Numbered from the stretch's first letter, positions 1 to 13,033 are shown. The stretch is 64,000 nt of DNA from Isoetes taiwanensis (GCA_021234155.1 JAJEKV010000006.1:11873318-11937317); one strand, 5' to 3'. Notes: a model not told the origin generated them from the letters alone. Program-made: numbers and translations.

Positions 1-279
1 GCAAGAGATCCCTTTATCCACTTCCACAAGAATATAGCTCATCAATCTATCCGCAATAATGTGAGGTATCTACTTTATGCCAACATTGAAGGTGTGTAAT
101 CTTCTTGTTGCACTTTTCGCTTATTTAATTCTCAATATATACCAAATTCTATAAAAGCGTATTACGCTACTCACACGCCAATGTAGACCGTAGAAACAAA
201 TTAGAAAACTTAAGATCAATGTGTGATGCTCCTTAATCCATACGATGTTCTATCGATAGATACGGGATTCTCCTTCCAT

Positions 280-960
280 GCTTACTAAATCACTATGGCA
301 GCACCATTATACTCTGACTACTTGGGATGGCCAAAGTATCCTGTGAGGAACACTCTGAGGTGTCATTCGCCCCACGCCCTCCAAGTGGGAAAACCCTATA
401 CAGCCGAAGCTGCATACATATACGTTATATTTATCCATACTTGTAATAATATGCCACCACAAAGGGTGGCCCATCCATCATCATTATGGGGAAAAACAAT
501 ACATCCCTAATATCCTAAGATAACACAATAACAGGTGGCGCTACCCCAAGTTCATCTATAACAATCGATATACCTAAGTATAACATTGGCATTGGTCAGC
601 ATAAGACAATGGCTAGGGTTGTCCACTGGCCTCAGCCTCCCCGCGGTATCATCATCACTCTTTGCGACATAGGTCAATCATGCTATGACGGCTTTGTAGC
701 TCCTCACACGCGACCGCTATAGGCCTAAGACACTTAGAGTCTCAGAGGCCATGCTAGGGTGTGACCCTCACCCCCGACATTCACACCTTCATACTCGCTG
801 TCCGGTGCTGAACCACATCATAGCATCCACGCTCGTAGGCTCTTGTGCACAAAGCCGCATTAAGGATCTAACGAAACATCTCTAATCCTAGGAAGCTTTT
901 ATACACTACCTCTTCCCTTAATTCCCAATACATACCTAAGAAGCCGAAAGAACTAATGTA
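280..960 (-). mobile_element. Diverged LTR fragment, gypsy-related
   Basis: Several blocks align in order with the long LTRs at 18,246-19,801 and 29,288-30,897: the segment around 365-400 (GTCATTCGCCC), the block near 455-480 (GGGTGGCCCATCCATC), the 'GGGTTGTCCACT' block near 615, and the 'CATAGCATC...CTTGTGCACAAAGCC' stretch near 822-858. It is clearly more divergent from both LTRs than they are from each other, so it is an older or different subfamily copy. No internal retrotransposon sequence is joined to it inside the window; it may be a solo LTR or the edge of an element extending to the left. Confidence 0.55.
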
Positions 961-1179
961 TTCTAATCGACTAACCAAAGGTTCCGGGCGAAACCATGGT
1001 CAGGGCATCCATCTCCCTAAACCGTAGGTGTGTGTGTTGGCAAAATGCCTAAGATTAGGCTGCTGGCTACGTTCTTCTTAGTCCCAATTCAAATTTGGGA
1101 GAGAAATGGGGGTAGGACCCCATTCCTAGGCCTAAAATATACATGCTTTACGTCGGCGATAAGCCTGGGCGAATCCACC

Positions 1180-2030
1180 TTCCCTTTTCTAGTTCATCGC
1201 GATTGCCGCTAGTGCTTTTTAGCATGCTCAGAACGGAGCTTATTAGGTTTTATCTTCGTACGCATATTTTCAAAGGCAATCTAGTGCCCCAAGACCTTCT
1301 CCATGCCGTAGCATATCCTACAATCATTGCACTCTTATGTCACTACGCTATGATGTTTCGCATCATTGAATGCTTTGCATGCTCTCTTCCAAATTCCCAC
1401 ATTTTGCATATATATATATCAACAAAGGGCACCCCCACAGTAATAATGTCAAGATGAAGTCCAACACCAATTGTTTACAAGCTCGCAGGTATGCATCTCC
1501 CCATCTCTATGGCATTTGCCAATGCGTATTTCTAACGCCATAAGGGAAAGTAATTTTATCCTGGGCAGAATTGAGTCTAGCCGCGACGTGTCTGTAAAAC
1601 AATCTAAAGCATAATGTCCTTGTCCCTCGCTAGAATATCCTCCAATTATTATTACATTCCAGCAATACTAAATTCGCGTTTTCCCACATCGTGTCAGTAA
1701 ATGCTACGGAAGCCGCTTCCAAGCTGCCTACACATTTGTATACATATCTAATCGTAGAAACCACCAAAACATGTCCACCGAGGCCATACTCTGAATAATT
1801 TGCTCATGAATGCAAATTCTCACCAAAGGAAACCAATATATCCACTTGCTTTTAGGACACCAAGAAAGCGGAATTTTGTCCGGCCTTTATGCCCAAGATG
1901 TCGCGATTGGCGTCATGCAAATCAAAAAACCGCTCTCGTGTTCTCCTCGCCTTAGCATGGGCATTTATGGTCCGCATTCCATGTGAAGCTATCGTGTTTT
2001 GAAACCCTTAAAACAAAGGTGCTGTTTTGA
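1180..2030 (-). pseudogene. Pentatricopeptide-repeat (PPR, PLS-type) gene relic
   Basis: On the minus strand, read across several frameshifts, the translation shows successive PPR motifs: a HDSFTWNA-like block near 1,975, HEQIIQ near 1,785, an IDMYT/GSLEAAS-like block near 1,730, an SWNVIIGGYS-like block near 1,640, YIYAKCGNLEESMQ at about 1,376-1,425, and a VGYA...MRTKIKPN block near 1,290-1,330. These are hallmarks of plant PLS-class PPR proteins, which bind organellar RNA one repeat per base and act mostly in RNA editing or processing. No single frame stays open and neither a start nor an E/DYW C-terminus is visible. The order of motifs is correct, so this is a decayed or badly assembled segment of one PPR gene. 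The family is secure; gene identity is not. Confidence 0.62.
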
Positions 2031-2820
2031 TGGAGGGTTGCCCTACAAAGGGCTGAGAATATATTTTCATGTTTCTTGTTGTCGCTTTGTTTTCATGGTT
2101 TTGTTGGGTCATTTTATGTCGGGCTTATTAATGGTTTGAATGTGGGGTTTTGTTTTGTGTTATTTTGTTTTGTTTATGAATTGTACATGGACTAAGAAGA
2201 GGCTTGCAAAGCTCGCCGTTACCTAGATCAATTAGATTGACGGATTATGATCTTTGTCTAAAACATATTAGCCATTTATGAAGAATGCTTTTTGTAGTTA
2301 TATTAGTAATGAAATTGTATTGTAATTCTGTATGAATACATGCTTTCATTTTCTTAGGCAAGTGAATGCATACAAATATAAGAATAGAGTACCCACGGTA
2401 CAAAGGCCAATTCTCGCTTTGCACACATAACAATCCCACTCTAATATAAAAGCGTAAGCGCCTTGATGATGTAGTAATCCTATTTCTAATAGCGCATGTT
2501 TAACTTGGTTGGTGTCGCTTAATGGTTCAAGTATAGTGGTGAACCACTCCTAATCGAAGTCCTCACATTTTCTTGCTCACCCATCGCCCATTCTTCCCCA
2601 ACATCCGCCACCCTAAATTGTAGCCATTTCATTTGTGGAGTCTCTCCTTCCTGCATCGACATGGCCATCGTGGAGACAAGTAAGAGTCTACTCAGAAACA
2701 GCATGAAAAAGAAGCCTCCCTTCCTTATCTCAGACAACATCAGCCCCAATACGGCCGCTATCCACTCCAAGCCCCCGATATCTCTAAGCTATACAAGAGG
2801 AAGGGTTATAGTGTCATCGC

Positions 2821-2880
2821 TTGTGTCAAGACATAAGTGTAGTGACAACCTTATGATCATACTGCTATATCTTGACACAA
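2821..2880. repeat. Foldback (inverted repeat) around TTGTGTCAAGA
   Basis: Bases 2,821-2,835 and 2,866-2,880 are reverse complements over 15 bp with one mismatch, separated by 30 bp. More copies of TGTGTCA follow at about 2,895-2,926. It could be the remnant of a small inverted-repeat transposon; no target duplication was identified. Confidence 0.45.
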
Positions 2881-3908
2881 ATGGTTTTATTGTGTCACGC
2901 ATTTTGTGTCAAAGGTATAGTGTGTCAAATATTTTATTAAGGCAATGACATCTTTTTACCAAGCCTATGTTGCAAAGCTTTAGGTGCATTATAACAAAAC
3001 TTTAAACAATGGTATAATCCAAGTTATGACAATAGTTTCTTATGATTGAAAAACAAAATATTTCTCATCCTTTTATCCAATATTTTGACGTAATGCAATT
3101 CCTAGATTATTATGATACGCTTTTATCCAAATTGTGGCACGCTATCTTAAAATTGCATCTATATAGAGGATAATGCCCAATCTTTAAATACCCTACCTAT
3201 ATCATAAAGTGTAAAGTATTTTTAGCAAATAAGCTTAACAATGTTGCTCATCATATGAACAAATACAATTTCTACCTCGACAAATTTTAATGCCGCTTAA
3301 TTCATTGCTTAGATATAATTAAAGACGCCCAATGCTTTTTGGTGGTTGGAAGTAAGCTTCCTTTGTCTATGGATTAAAATACAAGCATAATATATTTGTT
3401 GGGGTGCTCGCTCACATGTTAGATCATCTATAAAAATAGTGGGAATCAACGTCACCTTTGAGTTCCACGTACCTACAAATTCCTATGATAAACTTTGAGA
3501 ATCAAATGCAATATTTCTATCCCCTACACAACACCACTTAAAAACAAGGGTTTGCCCCTTCAACAAGGTTTCGGTGAGTCAAGGCAAGCAGAACTAAGAA
3601 GTTTTTCTTTATTCCTGCAAGTTGTAATGACATATGCCATATTGTTAAAGTTAATGGAGAGTATGTATTTGATGCTAATGATGAGTATGGCAATGGAGCA
3701 GCTCCGCCAGCCTACGCTTCTTCTAATACTCTTCTTCTACAACTCACCCTAAAAGATGCAAAAGAATTGCCAATACCCACCAGTCACAGAAAAAAAAATT
3801 AGAATTCTAAACTCATTCTTAACCCTAGATACAGTAAGTAATAGATACTAATAATCCCAGATCCTAGTGTGCCACACAATAATGAGCAAAGCAACGTAAT
3901 TATCAATC

Positions 3909-4210
3909 TAAGAGCTTGCTTGGGCCAGTCCACCTATTGCCAAGACCGTAGCACCCTACCCCCGGACACGTCATAAATAAACCCTTCCATTTACTACCAA
4001 AAAGCCTATCCAAGAGTCGGCTTAAATAACCCACCTATTGCCAAGACTTCAAGAAGCACCCCCCACCTCGGCCAAGTAACAAGCCCTTCCACCTACTTAC
4101 TCTCAAAAAGCCTTTTATCCAAGAGCTTGCTTAAATAGTCCAATTTATTAAGACTTCAAGAGGCATCCCCGACCTTTGGACATAACAAGCTCTCCATTTA
4201 CTTACTCTCG
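3909..4210. repeat. Tandem repeat, about 3 x 105-110 bp
   Basis: Three consecutive diverged units begin at about 3,911, 4,013 and 4,122. Each carries an (A)GCTTGCTTAAATA-like start, 'CCACCTATTGCCAAGAC', an 'AAGAAGCACCCCC' block and a 'CTTCCATTTACTTACTCTC' tail. There is no coding signal. Such units occur in satellite-like arrays and in LTRs. Confidence 0.6.
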
Positions 4211-4229
4211 TATATTTTACCTTGTTAAC

Positions 4230-7090
4230 CCCTCTCTATGACAGAATGCATTTTAGTCGTGTCACGCCATGGCAAGCTTGCTTCTACTTATGTGGTGTCT
4301 TTTGACTTGGTAATTTGTAATGGCCTCGCAAGCAGCGGCTATTTTCCTCCTATAAGTGCACCAAGCAGACAAGAGAATCGTGGTGGAGGATCTAGTGTGG
4401 TGACCATTCTATTAGTCAGCCGAAAGGCAGATGTACATTTGATCAACCACTTTCTGGGTAGGCACGCATAAGAGAGGAGACCGATCACCTTCCACTCTAC
4501 CGCAGCTTTGCCGGCAGGCCGCCAAGCAACCCATTCGGCCGCGTTCTCCTCGTGATACCTCGGGCCATGGCATTGGATTTCATGAGCGTGCAAAGGATTA
4601 TGCCGATATGCTCATAATCTTTCAGAAGCCCTGCAGCCCCACGCTCGAAAGCAAAGAAATGGGTCACCGATTGAGCCTTGGTACCGCAGTAAAGATGTTT
4701 TGGGATAGAATGCCCGGTGAAGTATCACGTGGACCGCAACATTCCTGTAATCGGTGGTTTGATGTCGAAAGTGTAAGGAATACAAATGTCGGGTTCGGCT
4801 TCGCATCACGTATCCTCGCGAACGCTACCACATGCCACACCACACACGCGATCGCGGCTTTCTTTGAAGGCTGCAAAGAAATCTCAAGACATTGCATGTC
4901 ATCAAAGGGAAATATTTCATCCTAGAACCTTTTGGCGAAGGTTCTTCGAAGCGTACCCCACCATGTGAACATCACTAATGAGCAAAGGGGAAAATACTTG
5001 CAAAGAACTCTATGTGATCCTCAAGGACACAGCACTCATACCCCCAATGGTCCGACGTTAGAAATCACAGAGATGATGTTACCCAGACCGGGTACGCTTG
5101 GCCATGGAAAGCAACGGACCTCGGATGGTGTATGCGTGTAGAGTTGCTCAAGCAAGGGAGCCTATGGTACCAGTCCTAACCACTATGTTCAACAGAGCTG
5201 CCATAGAAGGATTCCCCGCCAGCGGGACCACAAGCGTAGTTGTCCCATTTACAAGGCAGAGATCCATAGTCCAACCACTAACATCACCATGTCACGGTGT
5301 TTGCCAAATCAAGTATAATGGCATTATTGAGCAAGAGAGTTGACCATGGGCAGAAGCAACAAAGAAGCCTCACGCCAGCGGTTCGCACTCCTGATTCAAC
5401 CATCGATCATATCTTCACAATGGAGGACTTTGTTGAGGACAGCAGAACCGCCTACGATGACCCGTAGTATTGTTGCTTTGTTTGACTTTATGGCTTTTGA
5501 CACTGCGGCTCGAAAGTGGGAAAGATTGCGCAACTTGAGGTTCCCGTGGATATGCAAAATGCGATACAAGTTGTACGAGAGTTGTTCGTGCCGATGCGGA
5601 TGACTAGATAAATCCATTCACTAGCAAAGAGATTGGGGTCCGCCGTGGATGTCCTCTTCCCCAACACATTGTTGGTTCTGCATACTGACCGCTTGGAACA
5701 TCGCTCATGACAATGGGGTGGCGTGGACCCAACTTTTGCATCGTCATCGGGGCAACTCATCTATGTAGACGCATGTTGACCTCTTTAGCTCACACCTGAG
5801 ATATGCGCCTCACCTAGATGCCTGATATATTTTCCTCCCGTGCCACGCATATGAACGCTGGAATCCGCCAAGACTAAGGTGGTCCTAATCTCATCCTCAT
5901 GCTTCATCCAGTTCCCCCGGCTAATTCACTTATCGAAGTGTCAGAGGTGACACACCCACCTACAAGTATCCGGGAGTGAGCTCTCTCTCTACACTATGCT
6001 GTCAGGATACTCATAAGATTGCTATTCTAGCAAAGAAGCCGAAAGCACTTTTATGCAATGCATAACAATAACCACAAAGGTAATTATATGATTGGGGACA
6101 TCGTGCACAATCCGTCTGCATTGGTAGAGCCCGGGCTCTTTTGTACTGGTTGAAGTCCTGGGGCCCAAAGGTGTCCCTTTTGCTACTTTGAGTTTACTTA
6201 GAACAGTACGTATTTTCTTAACACGGGCACTCTAGAGGAACTCACGTCCCATATCAAATTCCTTTGTTGCAGGAGACAGTGTTTCCCCACCACTCAAATG
6301 AAGGCCCTTGATAGACACATCGCTCATTTTCGTAAGGTGGCAATATGGAGCCGATGATCGCCTACCAAGACTTGGCTTATGCGCAAGGCAATGGGACCAC
6401 AAATCCACTTAAGAATTGCTGGAAGGATAAAAAGAGTGCAAAGTGGTTGTACCAGATGGAATGTCCAGAGCACATGTGCATCCAAGTAGAAACAGAGGCG
6501 TATCACAACAGATGTTACCTTGATGCTTGTTTCTCCAAATTGCTTTGGGATTCAGGCCTCGAGCAAAGTCAAATAAAGAAGATTAAGCAAGCAAAGACAT
6601 AAATCCTACATTAGAACGAGGCCCACATCGCTACCTACGCTCACATTCAGCTTCATGAAAAGCGCAGCATATCGCTTCCATTCGCATAGGTGCCTACCCA
6701 TCTCCGATTGGACAGCGTCGATGGATTAGGGAGCCATGTCGATAGGGTTTGCCGCCGCCGCATCGGAGTCAAGTATATCGGTGCGTCACACTTTAGCCGC
6801 CTCGACATAGCACTGCATTCGACACGCTTATGCTCGCTGGATTAGACCCTCATGAGCCGCTAAGCACATGATATCAAGTACCCACTTCTCGCGCGCCACT
6901 GATCATACATTCAGGAAGTACCGACTTGAGGGCCCGACATGCCCCTCACCAACCATTTATCGCTGTCGCCAGCCCTATTGCCGCTACGCTTTTCCTCAAA
7001 ACTTCGACGGGGGTTTTAATCCCGCAAAGACGTGATCAGCCGCGCTTTTGTATTGGGTCCCATAGGCCGCATTGGTCTCCTCGTGGACGA
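4230..7090. other. No recognisable gene; moderately GC-rich, frame-broken sequence
   Basis: Only short open stretches occur in all frames. The longest plus-strand pieces (around 4,608-4,925, 5,340-5,603 and 6,345-6,602) match no family I recognise. The piece at 6,345-6,602 has a protein-like composition (Cys, Trp and Glu rich, with an EHMCIQVE stretch), so a decayed transposon gene is possible. I assign no function. Confidence 0.3.
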
Positions 7091-7096
7091 TAAAAC

Positions 7097-7136
7097 AATT
7101 CTATTCCTATTCTATTCTATTCATTCTATATTCTAT
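7097..7136. repeat. (CTATT)n low-complexity tract
   Basis: Imperfect tandem copies of the pentamer TTCTA/CTATT. Confidence 0.7.
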
Positions 7137-8571
7137 TAAGAACTCCAAAATATTTATTCATATTTAAATGGCAATCATTGGCCATGCACCCGTAAGTAAC
7201 CTTTATTGAATTATCATTCCTCAACTCACCGCTTTTGAGGGACAAAGGTTTGAAGGTGCTTACAAAAATGGGTTTCGCTTCATTCCCTTTGTTAATCAAT
7301 AATTTTCTTATCGCCATCATATTCCTTTCTCAAGTGACTCCACATCGTAGTAAAACCTCTCATAATGTCTCACGCGCGGATTGTGTTGGCATCTTCACCG
7401 ATAATCATACACAACATGTGTCAAGACATGATCTATAACTTGTACCTACTAATGAACAGGATGTCAACAGACGTACTTAGTAATTCCAGCTCTTTATGCC
7501 CACGGTTACACGAAAAATTCCTCGAGCCGGAAAACACAAGAGAAGAGAACGTTGCAAGAACATGATAAGAATACAACAACATGCTAAGAATAATCAGATT
7601 CTCATGACCAGCGCACTTTATACTTGCCTCGCACAAATAAAGCAACTTCTGCTCACTATTAGAGCCCTGAGAGCACTTTGTCTTTACACCTTTCTCAAGA
7701 AACCGCCAAGATCCATGACAAAATAATCGCAGATTAGCAATTGAAGAAATGTAATATGACATCAGACTTAAAGGAGAGATGCTTTGGAGGCAATTAATCT
7801 AGTAATAAATAGGTTAATTTTCTAAGCGTAAAAATGCATAACCTACCTTTTTCCTTCACTATGACGCGATATTTCCTTCAGAACCTCCCCTAACATCATC
7901 ATCACAAATAAGCAGTTCCGCATCTTCTAAAATGAATAAAACCAACCGATTTTCTAATGAATCAAGTGCTTTGATGTCAAATTCATGTCGCTAGAAGGAA
8001 AAATATTCATCTAAAGTTCTACGCAGCTGCATTCTTCCTGTATCCGCAAGTAATAACAGCATCATTAAGATAAATAGATTGATAAAAGCAGTTGTGGTGT
8101 AGCAACTTTATTGATATAGCCATAAAATAACAAATCATTCCATGAAATTGTAGAAGATATAACTACACGTATTGGTCATACATGACCATCTAATGGGTTA
8201 GTAGAAAAACTCAATTGCTATTAGAAAATGGTGTTAAGAGGATCATATGGATCAATTCAAGTGTGGAGCGTGAGAACCAAGACAGTTATGGAAATTTAAA
8301 GGCTTCCTCAAACAAATAGTCCAATCCTACATAATGTGCTTATTACTTACATCTTATAGAAAGCCATTTGAAGTGAAAAGATAGAGTGAGAGAAACCTGC
8401 CATGCTTTCAGACCTTGGGGAACGGTACTTCTTCACGCTTTGTAAACCGCACACAAACGTAGTTTCCGAGATAGTTAAGCTAAAGGAATGTAAAATGCAA
8501 AGAACCATGGCAAAGTACTTTGTTCAACCCTAGGGCCGTAATACGTATTTCTTCCCCACAAATACAGTTGT

Positions 8572-8868
8572 TCACCAGAAGTTGAATACAAAGTCTTCAA
8601 CTTGCCATTCCGGCCACCAAATTTCCACCTCTTCTTCTTCTTCTTCTTCTTCTTCCGCCTTTGACCCACCCCCATTTCTAGCTACCCCTTCTGAGACGCA
8701 ACCTCTACCGAATCCAGCTCCCTCCCGGCTTTTATCATTTTTCGACCCGCAACCGCCGGGACATAAATTCTGAAAGGAAAATCTTCCACCCCGCCATCTA
8801 CAATTGGAAGTATCTTGATCCGTAACCAGGGTCGGTGAGTTTACATCATTAGTAGGTTTGATAGCCAT
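8572..8868 (-). CDS. Unrecognised 98-residue ORF with acidic run
   Basis: The frame starts at an ATG (MAIKPTNDVN...), is rich in Gly, Ser and Arg in the middle, and has an uninterrupted run of about nine Glu encoded by the (CTT)n microsatellite. It ends in a Trp-rich tail. It could be the first exon of a minus-strand gene continuing into 7,430-7,760, where another 109-residue frame is open, but no domain or convincing splice pair was found. The acidic run is a by-product of the microsatellite, so coding status is doubtful. Confidence 0.2.
   Translation of the reverse strand: MAIKPTNDVNSPTLVTDQDTSNCRWRGGRFSFQNLCPGGCGSKNDKSREGAGFGRGCVSEGVARNGGGSKAEEEEEEEEEVEIWWPEWQVEDFVFNFW
8629..8656. repeat. 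(CTT)n microsatellite
   Basis: About nine consecutive CTT/TTC triplets, uninterrupted. Confidence 0.9.
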
Positions 8869-8869
8869 C

Positions 8870-10940
8870 GCGATATCCTAGGTATACATATACCAGATAT
8901 GCCGCCAGCGCAAACCATAAACATGGGTTTGCTCCCCTAGGGGCAACCCAAAAATGTGATTTGATTAACTAAACTTCCATTGCCGAAAAGGCGCGAAGGA
9001 GAAAATCAGCAAGGTATAACTCGCCAAGCCCGCTTATGCAGCCACCAAGGCTGTATTCTCCTCGCCAAGATGAAGATCCCAATTTGATGCATTCATAAAC
9101 CATAGAGTGTAAGTAAGCTCATTGACAAAATAAAATCATGTTGTTGTTACATGACTGCGATTCTTCACACGCCTTCTGCCTCAACCACCCGCATCACCGC
9201 CGAGAAGGCGGCCATAAAAGGACGCTCACAAATTTCAAGAAGCCAAAAGCTTGTAGGTGTAGAAATTTTCATACTTTGGAATAATGATTAAGTCAAATGT
9301 TGAAATTTTCGACTCATGTGAACGATCTCCACATTCTCAACTAAATGGTAAGTGCTTCTAACTTATCAATTATTTAGGTCCATTGTAACATGAAAAATGT
9401 GGCAAAATGCCTTTCGGCCGTGTTTACCTGCCTAGTATTTTATATCGCCTTGTACTTCTACCATTACTTTGAAATTATACCATCCGGCCTATGCAAATAC
9501 AAACGTGATTTTAGTTGTTTTCCTATACTACAAGCATCAACTGAGCAGACAGTATATTGTCCGGTTAACAAAGTCATTTCTCCTAAAGGGCCTGCCCAGA
9601 TATTCCTACTATTTTTTGCATCTTGGCAAAATGTAAATATATACTATTTATTTCTTTGCCAAACCCAAGATATCATAAATCCAAAATATACCCGCTTCGA
9701 GATCCATACATCCGCCATTGGGATCCGCCATATTTGGTAATAGAGTTTGCAAGGCAAAGACGGCCTGCATCGCTTCATTCAAGTAATTAGGTTTTGTCTC
9801 GATGCAACTCCCCGCAAGAATGGAGAGCTTTAATCAGCTTAAAAATGAGGCTTAAATAGCTCTAACTCGAAGGATTTCTTTGTACCTGATTGCTCCTATA
9901 TAAAACGCTTCGGATTCGATCAGAGGCTTTCCTCAATCGCCAAATGCAGCAGGGTCTGCTCTGAGGAAGAGCTAAGAACAAAAAAATTCTTTTTTGGAGA
10001 AAGCTCTTCGGAGATAAGAGTCAGAGAAATCTAATTCTAAGCATTACCATCAGGATATTCCAAGTTCAAAAAATTATGGCCTTTGTGAAACCTTTCCGAG
10101 ATTCGAGTGAGAACCCTTCCTGACAGGAAATTTAAAGGGTTTGCTTTTTTGTTTTTTAATAATAACCCCAATGGAGGGAGATAGTGTGAGTTTTATAGTT
10201 GGGTGAACCAAAAAGCCTCGTGAAAATAATCTCGCCTATTAATCGGCTTCACGTACCGGGCGCCGATATCCTTACCCCGGCTTGGGATCCCTGAGGGGTG
10301 ATAATGAGGATCGATCCTCTAAGAGGTGTGGATCCCTGAGGACGGATCCCTGCTATTAGTTATTAAGAAAAAATCTTGGCCTTATAGGATTTTTGGGGCA
10401 AATTTTGTTGCGGGATTTTCCCTGACCGCAATCAATCGCACGGGATCAGCCTCGTAGCTGGTCGGAATTGGGAGGCAAGGCGAGGAAAGACGCGAGGATG
10501 TGGCTAGCCCCGGCCGTGACCGCCTTTGCCCAATCCGCAAAAAAATGCTAAAACTATAAAAGAAGCAATCGCAAGTTAATCAGATCCCCTCCTCCCCACG
10601 TGAGGAATTTGAGTATCCCTGGAGGCAGATCAACCCAAACCAGGGTAAGTCTATCCTCAACCCTGCTCGCGTTGCATTGAACACCGCCCTCCAAATGCTT
10701 CATTAGTCGGGGCGGCGACATCCTACCAATGAAAACCGAAATGGCCTCAGCAACTACCAGACCAGACGAATTTCGCACTGAAAGGTCGATACATAAGTAC
10801 GGCATGGCACGGCTTGACACGTTATATATATATATCTGACCTTCCTCGGACTACGGAATGCACGTGCCAGAGACTTAAAATGTCTAAGATCTGGACTGTC
10901 CAACCCAAAAGTATGGGTTTAGGGTTATCGCCGCTTATTT
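8870..10940. other. No recognised gene
   Basis: A plus-strand 116-residue open frame at 9,390-9,740 is hydrophobic and AT-rich without a recognisable domain. A purine tract near 10,168-10,182 (AATGGAGGGAGATAG followed by TGTG) resembles a polypurine tract next to an LTR start, but no matching LTR was found. GGATCCCTGAGG-type short repeats lie at 10,287-10,350. An imperfect palindrome centred on CCCCTAGGGG lies at 8,925-8,949. Confidence 0.3.
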
Positions 10941-10949
10941 ATTTTCATG

Positions 10950-11403
10950 CCAGCACAGGCAGAAAGCTGCAACCTGGTTCAGTCACCACAAATGCAAGCC
11001 ACAGCATGTCTGGCATGCTGCAGTCCCACATCAAAGAATGCCCCACACAGACACTTGTTCTCCACTTCCCACAGCACAAGTGCAATTCTGAGCTGAGGGA
11101 CTCCACCATTCCTGCAAAAACACTACAAGCCACACAACACAAACACGTTGTTGCCCTGTCTACTGGCTGGTTTAATTCATGGGAGTGTTCTGCGCAAATA
11201 TCACTATTATCAACATAAACCACATCACAATTGCTGTTTTAGATGTTTGTGATTCCACTAAGGGCTGTGATGCTGCACATGCTTTTCATCCTCCCTGTAA
11301 ATATAATGTGCTGAATGCTTCCTATGGTGTCTGGGCTGCTCTTGGTATTCCTGATAGTAGCCCCAACCATAGAAGTATACCTGTTACTTGGCATTTTACT
11401 TAA
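10950..11403 (+). pseudogene. Kiwellin-like / ripening-related protein, frameshifted
   Basis: Kiwellins are secreted, cysteine-rich plant proteins with a double-psi beta-barrel fold; some bind pathogen effectors. Here one frame reads through to VVALSTGWFNS (ending near 11,178), and the frame shifted by one continues CANITI..., then VCDSTKGCD, then HPPCKYN, VWAALGIP and IPVTWHFT, ending at the stop at 11,401-11,403. The order VVALSTGWF, then C-NITI, then D-CDST-GCD, then PPC-NN, then VW-ALG, then the VTW end is the typical C-terminal half of the family. The part before VVALSTGWF is weak, with Cys-containing pieces in two frames (10,980-11,140), and no signal peptide is visible. The surrounding sequence looks clean, so the frameshift near 11,180 may be real. 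Family call good; functionality unlikely. Confidence 0.62.
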
Positions 11404-13033
11404 TTTCTTGTGTTCCAGCCTGGTACCATCTTATATGTGTATTCTGTATAAATATTCCAATAAGTGAAGTCTATAATTATGATATGTAGCTTAGAATTTG
11501 TGAAACTAAGATGTTCACTGTAACTGGACAGCCTGGAACTTAATTTGCATAACTTCCATATATTAGCAGCATGATTTAAGTTTTCTACATGCTTTCCATC
11601 TTTGTTGCTGTGAACAAATGAATGAGTTTGTTCTATATATATTTGGTGATGAACCATACCTTTGGGCATGCTCGATAGAACAACTTTGGATGCATTCTTT
11701 TCCAGCAGATATTTGAGCCTTCAGAAAACGAAAGCTTTTGTCTTTACCCTACTGGTATCCTGCAAAGAGTCCATGGAGGGGCCAAAATACCAGTACCAGT
11801 GCTTTTGATAAGGTCACTTATGACATAGGAAATTGCATATTGCTGTTTTATAAGGCGCAGGAACTAGTGCGTTCAGCTTAACTTTGATAGACTGCATGCA
11901 TAGAAAAGAGAGAGCAGTTCTAAAATATGCCCTGCATCAGTCAGAACCACTTAGGGGCAATTTAGGCCTAACCATGTTATGCACATTTTGTAGTTATTAT
12001 TTAAATATGCAGTACTTCTTGGGCACGTCAAAAACTTTTTGTGGAGTCTCAATGCGCATATGCAAAATAAGCCACATACAACACAAAAATATAAGAGTGT
12101 CCTTTGTTTTCAAACAAACAATAAGGAAAGCAATAATGACGTCCTATTCCACTCAACTCCATATGTTAGAAGGCCTGAAAACTTAGCTTTTGTTATTACC
12201 ATTCGAGAAGATCAGATCACACCCATTGTCAGCTTCCAGTAAGCAGCTAACAGTAAGTGCATTTTGAAGTTTTGCAGATCATGCATGAGGAGCTACAGTA
12301 GTTCTTGGGTCAGGATTGCAATTTTCATTCCCCTGTGCCAACAGCTGATGCATGATGCAAAACAGCTGCAGAGCAATATCTGCTCATGAGGTTTAACATA
12401 CATGCCAGATCGAGACCCCAAAGCACATATTTGCCCCATTTTAAAGTTTATGCATAATTAACTTACTCTCTTCAAGGAAGGCAACCTGTGAGCATGCATA
12501 GAGCTGCCCCCATTAGACCAGATTATTTTATTTGTGAACACAATTTCCGGCATAATGTAAAAGACTGTTTCTGATCCCTCAATTCCCCCAGAACTTTGTA
12601 ATGGAATATTTGAAATGTTCATACCAGTTTTAGCATGGGAATTCAACATTCAGGCATGACCCTTGATTAAAGAATACAAATAAATGTGGCCAATTCTGAA
12701 TCTCTTCCGAATTTGACATATAGTTGCATGGTCTCCTTTTGATGCATAAGCATTGAAGAGATGGCGCACATAATGCCTATGAGAAACATTAGCTCAATTC
12801 CAAATATGTTTCTGCTTCCCGTGGGCAGCATCTGATGTTATTATTGACAATCTGCAGGAAGCTGGAAGGGAGGTTTTAGGAGACAGAAAAAAACTATGTG
12901 TAAAAGTTCCATGCCAGCAACTTGAAAGCATGTATATCATCAAGCAATATTTGTGTAGACCTAGATTTCCTTGGCAATCTACTCCATGAAAAGCTACATT
13001 TACCAAATTCAAAGCACATTAATGTATCCAGAT
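11404..13033. other. AT-rich intergenic sequence
   Basis: Non-repetitive, AT-rich DNA with no long open frame or recognised motif. It could include the 3' untranslated part of the kiwellin-like gene. Confidence 0.4.

Noticed and set aside
2519-2770. 83-residue minus-strand ORF with a hydrophobic stretch as a small membrane protein
   Set aside because: No homology recognised, no conserved context, and an overlapping opposite-strand ORF of equal quality.
8475-8675. Poly-Lys minus-strand ORF
   Set aside because: Lys run is the (CTT)n microsatellite read in another frame.
9390-9740. 116-residue plus-strand ORF with a hydrophobic N-terminus
   Set aside because: AT-rich composition, no domain and no supporting neighbours; probably chance.
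10814-11218. 134-residue ORF as an independent gene
   Set aside because: Its C-terminal part is the upstream frame of the kiwellin-like sequence; the N-terminal part has no recognised features.
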